The notes under the pieces were generated by a model. The model made no database searches, was not told where the DNA came from, and worked only from the letters and a program-made list of their open reading frames with translations. From contig NZ_JAALFE010000004.1 in the NCBI RefSeq assembly GCF_011059185.1, positions 1-64,000 on the forward strand: DNA of 64,000 nt. The letters are read 5' to 3'. The DNA is from Paragemmobacter kunshanensis (GTDB lineage Bacteria; Pseudomonadota; Alphaproteobacteria; Rhodobacterales; Rhodobacteraceae). The translations under genes and the position numbers were made by a program. Positions 41,540 through 48,536 of this stretch are shown here, piece by piece. The stretch's first letter is position 1; each line of letters begins with the position of its first letter.

Positions 41540-42597
41540 TCCTGCTCGAACGCCCAGCCCTCGCCCTCCTCCACCGCCTCGATCCCGAGGTGGCCCATGG
41601 CCTCTCGCTTCGCGCGCTGCAATCGGGCCTCGCCCCCCTGCCCGGCCCCGTCACCTCGCCCCGGCTGGAAACCACCCTCGCCGGCCTGACCCTGCCCAAC
41701 CCCGTGGGCCTCGCCGCAGGCTATGACAAGAACGCCACCGCCCTGGCCCCCCTCTCCCGCGCAGGCTTCGGCTTCATCGAGGTCGGCGCCGCCACCCCGC
41801 GCCCGCAACCGGGCAACCCCAAACCCCGCCTCTTCCGCCTGACCGAAGACCGCGCCGCCATCAACCGCTTCGGCTTCAACAATGACGGGATGGACGCCAT
41901 CGCCGCCCGCCTCGCCACCCGCAGGCGCGGCGCGGTCCCCGTCGGCCTGAACCTCGGCGCGAACAAGGACAGCCCCGACCGCGCCGCCGATTTCGCCCGC
42001 GTGCTGGCCACCTGCGGCCCGCATGTCGACTTCGCCACCGTCAACGTCTCCTCCCCCAACACGGAAAGGCTGCGCGATCTGCAGGGCCGCGCCGCCCTCA
42101 CCGCGCTGCTGAACGGCGTGATGGACACCCGCGCCCAACTCGCCCGCCCGATCCCCGTCTTCCTCAAGATCGCCCCCGACCTGACGCCCGACGACCTCGC
42201 CGACATCGCCGAAACCGCCCTCGCGACCGGCATCGCAGGCATCATCGCCACCAACACCACCCTGTCCCGCGACGGCCTCTCCAGCCCGCACAAGGCCGAA
42301 ACCGGCGGCCTTTCCGGCGCGCCGCTCTTCGAGAAATCGACCCGCACCCTCGCCCGCCTGTCGCAACTGACGGGCGGCAGACTCCCCCTCATCGGCGTGG
42401 GTGGCATCAGCACCCCCGAACAGGCCTGGGAAAAGATCTGCGCGGGCGCCACCGCCGTGCAGGTATACACCGCGATGGTCTATGAAGGCCTCTCCCTCAT
42501 CCCCCGCATCGCCAAGGGCCTCGACGCGCTGGCCGCCCGGAACGGGTTCGCCCGCGTCTCCGACGCCACCGGCACCGGCCGCGACCGCTGGCTCTGA
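41536..42597 (+). CDS. pyrD: Dihydroorotate dehydrogenase (quinone), class 2
   Basis: A 353-residue membrane-associated flavoenzyme that oxidises dihydroorotate to orotate in pyrimidine synthesis, passing electrons to quinone. The class 2 N-terminal helical extension ([21 protein letters not shown]) is present. FMN and substrate motifs include [39 protein letters not shown] with the catalytic Ser, [14 protein letters not shown] and LIGVGGIS. The GTG at 41536 overlaps the DUF952 stop (GTGA). Confidence 0.95.
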   Translation: MILLERPALALLHRLDPEVAHGLSLRALQSGLAPLPGPVTSPRLETTLAGLTLPNPVGLAAGYDKNATALAPLSRAGFGFIEVGAATPRPQPGNPKPRLFRLTEDRAAINRFGFNNDGMDAIAARLATRRRGAVPVGLNLGANKDSPDRAADFARVLATCGPHVDFATVNVSSPNTERLRDLQGRAALTALLNGVMDTRAQLARPIPVFLKIAPDLTPDDLADIAETALATGIAGIIATNTTLSRDGLSSPHKAETGGLSGAPLFEKSTRTLARLSQLTGGRLPLIGVGGISTPEQAWEKICAGATAVQVYTAMVYEGLSLIPRIAKGLDALAARNGFARVSDATGTGRDRWL

Positions 42598-42609
42598 CCG
42601 CCCCTTCGT

Positions 42610-42690
42610 CCTGGCCGAAATACCCCGAGGGGTGAGGAGCGCAAGCTCCGAGGGGGCGAGCAGCCCCCTGATTTTTCGCAGAAAAATCGC
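42610..42690. repeat. Intergenic repeat with GATTTTTC hairpin
   Basis: The pyrD downstream region contains a GGCCGAAATACCCC-like stretch similar to one at about 51005-51020, a GAGG/CTCC-rich hairpin, and the hairpin GATTTTTC-gca-GAAAAATC at 42670-42688. It resembles dispersed intergenic elements of Rhodobacterales. It may help terminate pyrD. No coding potential is seen. Confidence 0.45.
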
Positions 42691-42702
42691 CCCTTCCGGC
42701 GG

Positions 42703-42939
42703 TCAGAACGCCTTGAACGTCATCGTGGTCAGCGTCCGCACGATCCCCGGAATATCGAACAGCCGCGACGAAAGGTAATGCCCCACATCCTCATCCTCGG
42801 GGATATAGACCTTGGCGATCAGGTCATATTCCCCGCTGGTGGAATAAAGCTCGCTCACCACCTCGCGGTCATAGATGGCATCGGCAACCTCATAGGTCTT
42901 GCCGGGGGTGCAGCGGAACTGGACGAATACGCAGCGCAT
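42703..42939 (-). CDS. Stand-alone Lrp/AsnC ligand-binding (RAM) domain protein
   Basis: A 78-residue protein consisting only of the RAM/AsnC ligand-binding fold (VFVQFRCTPGKTYEVADAIYD, SGEYDLIAKVYIPEDEDV, IPGIVRTLTTMTF), without the helix-turn-helix half. The second of two adjacent ATGs is used because AGGAGG lies 7 bp upstream. Such proteins bind amino acids or related ligands and oligomerise. The role here is unknown. It lies downstream of the helicase gene on the same strand, separated by two palindromes. Confidence 0.85.
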   Translation of the reverse strand: MRCVFVQFRCTPGKTYEVADAIYDREVVSELYSTSGEYDLIAKVYIPEDEDVGHYLSSRLFDIPGIVRTLTTMTFKAF

Positions 42940-42989
42940 CATGGGCCTCCTGATCTTGGTGCCACCCTAGCCAACCCGCCTGTCCGAAA

Positions 42990-43030
42990 CAATTTTCTTC
43001 GAAGAAAATTGCAGATTCCTTCGAAGGAAT
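42990..43030. repeat. Two adjacent TTCGAA-centred palindromes
   Basis: A 22-bp perfect palindrome at 42990-43011 (arms CAATTTTCTTC and complement) and a 16-bp one, ATTCCTTCGAAGGAAT, at 43015-43030. They occupy the short gap between the helicase stop and the RAM-domain gene. Strong hairpins are expected in RNA from either strand. They may act as a terminator or stabiliser; there is no T-tract. Confidence 0.5.
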
Positions 43031-43034
43031 TTGA

Positions 43035-44579
43035 TCACTCCGCGCCGCTCAACGTCAGCGCCGCAGGCCCCTTGCGCAGATCCTCCACCGACAGCGGCCC
43101 CTGCGGCCGCGCCAGCCGATAGCGCGTCACCCAATGCAGCCGCTGCTCTGCCCGCGTGATCGCCACATAGGCCAGCCGCTTCCACAAGGGCACCCCCGCC
43201 TCGGACCGCCCGGCCTGGGCCGCGGCCCAGATGTCAGGGGCGAAGACCTGCACCTCGTCCCATTGGCTGCCCTGCGCCTTGTGGATCGTCACCGCCGCCC
43301 CATGCAGGAAGGCCGCCCCCATCGTCGCGGCCGAGGGGATGAAGGGCTCCTCCTCCTCCGGCTTCTCGATCTTGATGATCGAGGCGGCCGAGACCTGCGG
43401 CTCCTCCGCCCCCACCACATGCAGCTTGGCAAATCCCGGCTTCGATCCGGGGCCAAGGTAAATCACCTGCGCCCCCTTGATCAGCCCCCGCGCCTCCAGA
43501 TCAATCCGCTTCTTGCGATGCTTCAGCGGCAGTTCGATCCCGTCGCAGACCAGCGGCTCCCCCGGCAGCAATGCATCCTCCGGCGCGCCGAAGGCCCCGC
43601 GAAAGGCCTGGATCAGCCGGATCCGCGTCGCATTGCGCCAGACCAGCACGGGCGAGCGGGCCATCATGTCGGCATCCACCCGCTCGGCCATCACCACCCG
43701 CCCGTCGCGCCGCGCCGCATCCTCCACCATCCGCTCGAACTGCTCGAACCGCAGGCTCTCATCCCCCAGCGCATGCGCCAGGTCGAGGATCGGGTTATCC
43801 GCCGTCTGCCGATGGATCCGGTTCAGCACCAGCTTCCGCGACCCGCCCAGCCGGTCGAAGACCATCTCCCCCGACAGCCCCACCGGCGCAAGCTGGGCCG
43901 GATCGCCAAACAGCACCAGCGTCGGAAAGATCTCGCGCAGATCCTCAAGCTGCCGCTCGTCCAGCATCGAGGATTCGTCGATGAACCCCACATCCAGGGG
44001 CTCTTCCCGCCGCTTCCATCCCTTGATGAAATCCGATCCCTTCAACCCGGCTGCCGCCAGCGCCCCGGGCACCGAGGCAACCTGCTGGTAAAAGGCGAAT
44101 GCCCGGTCCAGCGCCAGATCCGTCAGCCCCTCCACCACCGGCCGCTCGCCCTGCCCCGTCAGCCATTCCGCGATGCGTTCGTATTCCGGGTCATAGACCG
44201 GCGTGTAAAGGATGCGGTGGATCGTCGTCGCGGGCACCCCCCGCAGGCGCAGCACGCTGGCCGCCTTGTTCGTCGGGGCCAGAATGGCCAGCGTGCGGCG
44301 ATCCTTGCGCCGCCGCCCCTCGTAATCGCCCGACACCACCTCGACACCGGCCGCCACCAGCGCCTTCGTCAGGCTGGCCAGCAGCATGGTCTTGCCCGAT
44401 CCGGCCTTTCCCACCACCGCCAGAACCGAAGCCTTGCCCTCGGCGCGCGGGGTCAGCATCCCCTCGGCCAGATCAATGCCCTGCCCGGCCAGTTCGGCCG
44501 CCACACGGTCATAGGCTTCGGCCTGATCTTCGGAAAATATCAGCGAGGGGGCAGGGGCAACTTGCATGGCGGCGACCAT
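43035..44579 (-). CDS. RecD-like superfamily 1 DNA helicase
   Basis: A 514-residue ATP-dependent helicase of the RecD/UvrD-C-like superfamily 1B group. Walker A is VVGKAGSGKTML (about 56-67). Motif Ia-like APTNKAASVL, motif II DVGFIDESSMLD, motif III FGDPAQLAPV, and the C-terminal IHKAQGSQWDEV and YVAITRAEQRL motifs are all intact. It lacks RecB/RecC partners nearby, so it is a stand-alone form of unknown repair role. The ATG at 44579 has a purine-rich site upstream. Confidence 0.88.
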   Translation of the reverse strand: MVAAMQVAPAPSLIFSEDQAEAYDRVAAELAGQGIDLAEGMLTPRAEGKASVLAVVGKAGSGKTMLLASLTKALVAAGVEVVSGDYEGRRRKDRRTLAILAPTNKAASVLRLRGVPATTIHRILYTPVYDPEYERIAEWLTGQGERPVVEGLTDLALDRAFAFYQQVASVPGALAAAGLKGSDFIKGWKRREEPLDVGFIDESSMLDERQLEDLREIFPTLVLFGDPAQLAPVGLSGEMVFDRLGGSRKLVLNRIHRQTADNPILDLAHALGDESLRFEQFERMVEDAARRDGRVVMAERVDADMMARSPVLVWRNATRIRLIQAFRGAFGAPEDALLPGEPLVCDGIELPLKHRKKRIDLEARGLIKGAQVIYLGPGSKPGFAKLHVVGAEEPQVSAASIIKIEKPEEEEPFIPSAATMGAAFLHGAAVTIHKAQGSQWDEVQVFAPDIWAAAQAGRSEAGVPLWKRLAYVAITRAEQRLHWVTRYRLARPQGPLSVEDLRKGPAALTLSGAE

Positions 44580-44629
44580 AATCCGCCCCCCGCCAAGATG
44601 CGAGGGGGCATCTCCCTGCCCCGTCCGCC

Positions 44630-44863
44630 CTATTGCCCGGCGCGCCCCGGACCACCTCGTCCCGGGCCACCTCCGCCCAGCCCGCCCCTGCCCGGCCCGC
44701 CAGCCACCTCTGCCCCGCCATCGCCCCCGGCGCCAAGGCCGGAAATCTCCTCGCGCGCCACGGCCAGCGTCTCATCCGCCTTGCGCGCCAGACGGCACAG
44801 GCCGTTGCGATCCGCATACTCGGCCAGATCGGCCAGAACCTCGAACACCCATTCATGCCCCAT
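44630..44863 (-). CDS. Hypothetical protein with Gly-rich tail
   Basis: A 77-residue protein. The N-terminal 42 residues (MGHEWVFEVLADLAEYADRN, then ADETLAVAREEIS) form two amphipathic helices and resemble a small conserved Rhodobacterales protein. The rest is a Gly/Arg/Pro-rich tail of simple sequence (GRGGLGGGGPGRGGPGR). It precedes the helicase gene on the same strand by 50 bp. The function is unknown. Confidence 0.6.
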   Translation of the reverse strand: MGHEWVFEVLADLAEYADRNGLCRLARKADETLAVAREEISGLGAGGDGGAEVAGGPGRGGLGGGGPGRGGPGRAGQ

Positions 44864-44965
44864 GCGGCGCTACCTTGAACCATTCCGTCACCGCCCTGAT
44901 GTTATCCGCGCGGGTCCCGGCCCATCAAGGCGCGCCGCACTCCCGGGGCGGGCGGATCCACGCAA

Positions 44966-44994
44966 ATGCCCCGGCCCTTGCGGGACCGGGGCAT
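44966..44994 (-). terminator. Terminator hairpin after ccr
   Basis: ATGCCCCGG pairs with CCGGGGCAT around an inner CCC/GGG, and the minus strand continues with TTTGCG. It is 26 bp beyond the ccr stop codon. Confidence 0.5.
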
Positions 44995-45019
44995 CGCACC
45001 GACGCGCGGGCTTGCGCGA

Positions 45020-46312
45020 TCACATCTTCCGGCTGGCCTCCAGCGTATCCTCGAAGGTCCGCAGCCCGGTATGCGGGGCCTGCACCAGAACCGCCATATT
45101 GCCCGGCTTGTGCTGGTTTCTCAGCATCTTCACATGGGCCTGCGGAATCTCGGCCCAGGGGAACACCTCCGACATGCAGGGATCCAGCCGCCGCTCGATC
45201 ATCAGCTTGTTCGCCGCGCTCGCCTGTTTCAGATGCGCGAAATGGCTGCCCTGCAGGCGCTTCTGGTGCATCCACATGTAGCGCACGTCGAAGGTGCAGT
45301 TGAACCCGGTCGTGCCCGCACAGATCACCACCATGCCGCCCTTCTTGCAGACAAGGCTCGATACCGGGAAGGTCGCCTCGCCCGGATGTTCGAAGACCAT
45401 GTCGACATTCACACCCTTGCCGGTGATGTCCCAGATCGCCTTGCCGAACTTGCGCGCCTCTTTCAGCCAGTCGTTGTATTCGGGGCTGTTCACCTTGGGC
45501 AACTGCCCCCAGCACTTGAAATCGTTGCGGTTGATCACGCCCTTCGCGCCCAGCCCCAGCACGAAGTCGCGCTTGCTCTCGTCGCTGATCACCCCGATCG
45601 CATTCGCCCCCGCCGTGTTGATCAGCTGGATCGCATAGGATCCAAGGCCCCCCGAAGCACCCCAGACCAGCACATTCTGCCCCGGCTTCAGGTCATGCGG
45701 ATGATGGCCGAACAGCATGCGATAGGCCGTGGCCAGCGTCAGCGTGTAGCAGGCGCTTTCCTCCCAGGTCAGGTGCTTCGGGCGCGGCATCAACTGCTGC
45801 GCCTGCACCCGCGTGAATTGCGAGAAAGACCCGTCCGGCGTCTCGTATCCCCAGATGCGCTGCGTGGGCGAAAACATCGGATCGCCGCCGTTGCATTCCT
45901 CGTCGTCGCCGTCATCCTGGTTGCAGTGGATCACGACCTCGTCGCCCACCTTCCAGCGCTTCACCTTGTCACCCACCGCCCAGACGATGCCCGCCGCATC
46001 GGACCCTGCGATGTGATAGGGCTGCTTGTGGCCGTCAAAGGGGCTGATCGGCTGGCCAAGTCCGGCCCAGACGCCGTTGTAATTCACCCCCGCCGCCATC
46101 ACGAGGACAAGCACCTCATGGCTGTCGATGGCCCAGGTATCGACCACCTCGACCTCAAAGGCCTTGTCCGGCTCGCCATGCCGCTCGCGCCGGATCGCCC
46201 AGGCGTACATCTGCTTGGGCACATGGCCCAGCGGCGGCATCTCGCCGATTTCATAGAGGTCTTTCCTGGGCGCGTCATATGCGACGATCTGCTCTTGCGT
46301 ATCCAAAGCCAT
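45020..46312 (-). CDS. ccr: Crotonyl-CoA carboxylase/reductase
   Basis: A 430-residue medium-chain reductase that converts crotonyl-CoA, CO2 and NADPH to ethylmalonyl-CoA, the defining step of the ethylmalonyl-CoA pathway for acetate assimilation. Family landmarks are VMAAGVNYNGVWAGLGQP, YHIAGSDAAGIVW, VIHCNQDDGDDEECNGGDPM and the cofactor motif VLVWGASGGLGSYAIQL. The length is standard. The ATG at 46312 has GGAGG upstream. The promoter region shares a 14-bp inverted-repeat motif with ecm (48447), which encodes a later step of the same pathway. Confidence 0.95.
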   Translation of the reverse strand: MALDTQEQIVAYDAPRKDLYEIGEMPPLGHVPKQMYAWAIRRERHGEPDKAFEVEVVDTWAIDSHEVLVLVMAAGVNYNGVWAGLGQPISPFDGHKQPYHIAGSDAAGIVWAVGDKVKRWKVGDEVVIHCNQDDGDDEECNGGDPMFSPTQRIWGYETPDGSFSQFTRVQAQQLMPRPKHLTWEESACYTLTLATAYRMLFGHHPHDLKPGQNVLVWGASGGLGSYAIQLINTAGANAIGVISDESKRDFVLGLGAKGVINRNDFKCWGQLPKVNSPEYNDWLKEARKFGKAIWDITGKGVNVDMVFEHPGEATFPVSSLVCKKGGMVVICAGTTGFNCTFDVRYMWMHQKRLQGSHFAHLKQASAANKLMIERRLDPCMSEVFPWAEIPQAHVKMLRNQHKPGNMAVLVQAPHTGLRTFEDTLEASRKM

Positions 46313-46428
46313 CCTCCGGCCTCCCTGAACCACGATGCCGCGCCGCAGAATCGGCGCCATGGCTCACAGATAGAGGATGCCCGCGCAACATTGCAATAGC
46401 GACGCGCGCAATTTTGTAATTTTATGTC

Positions 46429-46442
46429 CGCCGCGTTGCGGC
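46429..46442 (-). promoter_or_regulatory. Inverted repeat shared by the ccr and ecm promoter regions
   Basis: On the ccr coding strand the sequence is GCCGCAACGCGGCG, an inverted repeat (GCCGC-AAC-GCGGC) 117 bp upstream of the ATG. The identical 14-mer occurs in the same orientation upstream of ecm. A common regulator of the ethylmalonyl-CoA pathway is a possible reading. The match could also be chance in GC-rich DNA. Confidence 0.4.
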
Positions 46443-46494
46443 GCATCATGTCGCAGGCGCAAAATCCGGCGCAGCGCGCCGGATCAGGCCAGCA

Positions 46495-47847
46495 TCACAC
46501 CACCTCCAGCCGCTGCCGGACAGAGGCCGCATAGAAGGCCATCACCTGCCGCCGCGCCTCGGGGATCGCGAAATCCTCGCCCACCATGCCGCGCCGCCGC
46601 AGATGGACCAGCGCCTCCTCCACCGTCGGCTCCAATCCCTGCGGATGCAGCCGCAGCACCGCGTCCCGGGCCGTCAGCGCCTCGACCAGCCGTCGCACCT
46701 CTGCATCCAGTCCCGCGCGCGACGCCACCCCCGCCTCCAGCGCCGCAGCAACCAGTGGCACCGGCAGGATCGGCACCGCCCGCGCCACCCGCGCCATCAG
46801 CACCCGCCCCAGATCCTCGGTCGGATCGGCCTGCGCCTCGGCCAGAAAGGCGCGCAAGGACACCGGCGCACCGAACCCCGCGGCCGTCGCACCAAAGCCG
46901 GGGAAGTTCCCCCGCAGCGCCCGCCATCCCATGCGCAGGACGAAGGCAATCACCCCCGTCACCCTGGGCCGGAACCGCCGCACCCCCGTCCGCGCCGCTT
47001 CCGTCAGCAGCCGATCCTCCAGCACCCGGTCATAGGCCAGCCCCACCGGCACGAACAGGATATCCCGCCCGCCCGGATCGAAACCCGCCACGAAATAGGA
47101 CAAGAGCCCCAGCTTCGCCTCGCCCACCCGCCCGTCCAGCGACAACCCGCCTTCGGGAAAGATCGCCTGCGCCACCCCCTCGGCCGCCGCCATCTGGACA
47201 TAGCGCGCCAGCACCCGGCGATAGAGCGCGTTGCGCGACCCGCGCCGGATGAAATAGGCCCCCATCCCCCGGATCAGCCGCGACAGGGGCCAGACCCGGG
47301 CCCATTCCCCCACGGCATAGGAAATCGCCGACCGATCCGCGATCAGCCAGGTGACCAGCACATAATCCATGTTGCTGCGATGGTTCATCACGAAGACCAC
47401 CGTCGCCCGGTCATCCACCTGCCCCAGGGCGGGGTCGATCCGCCCGATCCGCACCCGATAGAAGACCCGCGTCAGCCACCGCGCCAGCTGCACGGCAAAA
47501 CCGAAATACATCGTCGCCGAAAAGGCCGGCACGATCTCGGCCGCATAGGACCGCGCCTCCTGCATCGCCACCGTGGGCGGCACGCCGGTCGCGGCGGCAT
47601 GTTCCGCCACCGCTTCCATCACCTGCCGGTCATAGGCCAGCCGCAGGATCATGTCATGCCGCTGGGCCAGCTTGAACGGCGCGATGGGCCGCTCCAGCCG
47701 CTCGTTCAGCCGCGCCACCGCGCGCTCCATCCGGCGGCGAAAGAACCACCGCACGCTGGGCGCCAGGATGCGGTCCAGCGCGGCAATCGCCGCCAGCGCC
47801 AGCACCAGCACCACAAGCCAGATGGGAAGTTCGACCATGCCCGTCAT
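46495..47847 (-). CDS. Glycerol-3-phosphate/1-acylglycerol-3-phosphate acyltransferase (PlsB/PlsC-like)
   Basis: A 450-residue membrane-associated acyltransferase of the glycerolipid acyltransferase family. One N-terminal membrane segment (about 5-25) is followed by the acyltransferase block I VVFVMNHRSNMDYVL (HxxxxD), block III-like AIFPEGGLSLDG and the intervening GAYFIRRGSRNALYR. The size is larger than PlsC and closer to the PlsB-like group. It probably acylates glycerol phosphate in phospholipid synthesis. The start is ambiguous between two ATGs 9 bp apart. Confidence 0.85.
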   Translation of the reverse strand: MTGMVELPIWLVVLVLALAAIAALDRILAPSVRWFFRRRMERAVARLNERLERPIAPFKLAQRHDMILRLAYDRQVMEAVAEHAAATGVPPTVAMQEARSYAAEIVPAFSATMYFGFAVQLARWLTRVFYRVRIGRIDPALGQVDDRATVVFVMNHRSNMDYVLVTWLIADRSAISYAVGEWARVWPLSRLIRGMGAYFIRRGSRNALYRRVLARYVQMAAAEGVAQAIFPEGGLSLDGRVGEAKLGLLSYFVAGFDPGGRDILFVPVGLAYDRVLEDRLLTEAARTGVRRFRPRVTGVIAFVLRMGWRALRGNFPGFGATAAGFGAPVSLRAFLAEAQADPTEDLGRVLMARVARAVPILPVPLVAAALEAGVASRAGLDAEVRRLVEALTARDAVLRLHPQGLEPTVEEALVHLRRRGMVGEDFAIPEARRQVMAFYAASVRQRLEVV

Positions 47848-47887
47848 CCGGGCAGGTTAACGGGCCGCAAGCCCGCCTGCAAAGGGA

Positions 47888-48199
47888 TCAGTTATAGGTG
47901 ACCGAGGTGACCGAGCAGACGTCGATATCCTGGATCGCCTCGTCGCCATCGTCAAAGACGGCGCGGAAGGAATAGGTGCAATCCCCGCTATCGGCAAAGT
48001 TCACCGTGGCGCTCTGCCCCGAACCCACGGCCTGCCCGCCCAGCACGTCTTCCTGCCAATCCGCGGCCCCCAGGGTCGAGGCATAGAAGCTCACGATGGT
48101 GAAGCCGGACTGGTTCACGATCTGGACGGATTTTTCCTGCGCCATGGCCGGCACGGCCAGCATCAGGGGAAGGGCAGCAAGCGCAAGCATGGCGCGCAT
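47888..48199 (-). CDS. Small secreted protein with cysteine pair
   Basis: A 103-residue protein with a signal peptide (MRAMLALAALPLMLAVPAMA, about 20 residues). The mature domain of about 80 residues is beta-rich (VQIVNQSGFTIVSFYAST, QSATVNFADSG) and has two cysteines (DCTYSF and DVCSVTS) that could form a disulfide. Similar small periplasmic proteins are common in Rhodobacterales but have no assigned function. AAGGA lies upstream of the ATG. Confidence 0.72.
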   Translation of the reverse strand: MRAMLALAALPLMLAVPAMAQEKSVQIVNQSGFTIVSFYASTLGAADWQEDVLGGQAVGSGQSATVNFADSGDCTYSFRAVFDDGDEAIQDIDVCSVTSVTYN

Positions 48200-48310
48200 C
48201 GTCGTCAGGTCCTTCGACCATCGGCCCCCCTTGTTGATGCCGCGATCCGGCAGGGGCCTTCGCACAGAATATAGAAAGGGCGAAGGCAAATGTTAAGGGG
48301 GGCGGCGAAA

Positions 48311-48420
48311 GCGAAGTCTGACACAGACTTCGCGCCGATTTCTGGCACAGAAATCGGGCCCCCACGTTGCCCCCCGGAATTTGCGCCAAATTCCGGCGCG
48401 GATTTTGTGTCAAAATCCGC
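48311..48420. repeat. Array of four uniform 23-bp hairpins
   Basis: The 337-bp gap before ecm contains no gene but holds four consecutive perfect hairpins at 48311-48333, 48335-48357, 48374-48396 and 48398-48420. Each has a 10-bp stem, a 3-base loop and a G-loop-C closing pair. The stem sequences differ (arms GCGAAGTCTG, CCGATTTCTG, CCGGAATTTG, GCGGATTTTG) but follow one plan, so structure rather than sequence is repeated. They lie between the divergent secreted-protein gene and the ecm promoter. The function is unknown. Confidence 0.7.
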
Positions 48421-48446
48421 CCTCCCCCCGCGCCGCAATGCAAAAT

Positions 48447-48491
48447 GCCGCAACGCGGCGAATTGACATTGAATGATTCTGTCCTCTATTC
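48447..48491 (+). promoter_or_regulatory. Promoter of ecm with upstream inverted repeat
   Basis: A consensus -35 TTGACA at 48463-48468 and a -10-like CTATTC at 48486-48491 (17-bp spacer) lie 45 bp upstream of the ecm start. The inverted repeat GCCGC-AAC-GCGGC(G) at 48447-48460 ends 2 bp before the -35 box, a typical activator position. The same 14-mer occurs upstream of ccr. Confidence 0.5.
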
Positions 48492-48536
48492 AGGTCATCG
48501 CGAAATATTATTGCCGAACCGCCGCAGGAGGCCCCG

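Noticed and set aside
43134-45281. A 715-codon plus-strand frame opposite the helicase and ccr
   Set aside because: It is antisense to two well-supported genes; composition is Arg/Pro/His-rich with no domain.
45020-46312. Annotation of ccr as a generic zinc-binding alcohol dehydrogenase
   Set aside because: The length of 430 residues, the NYNGVWAGLG and CNQDDGDDEECNGGDPM blocks and the ecm gene nearby identify crotonyl-CoA carboxylase/reductase.
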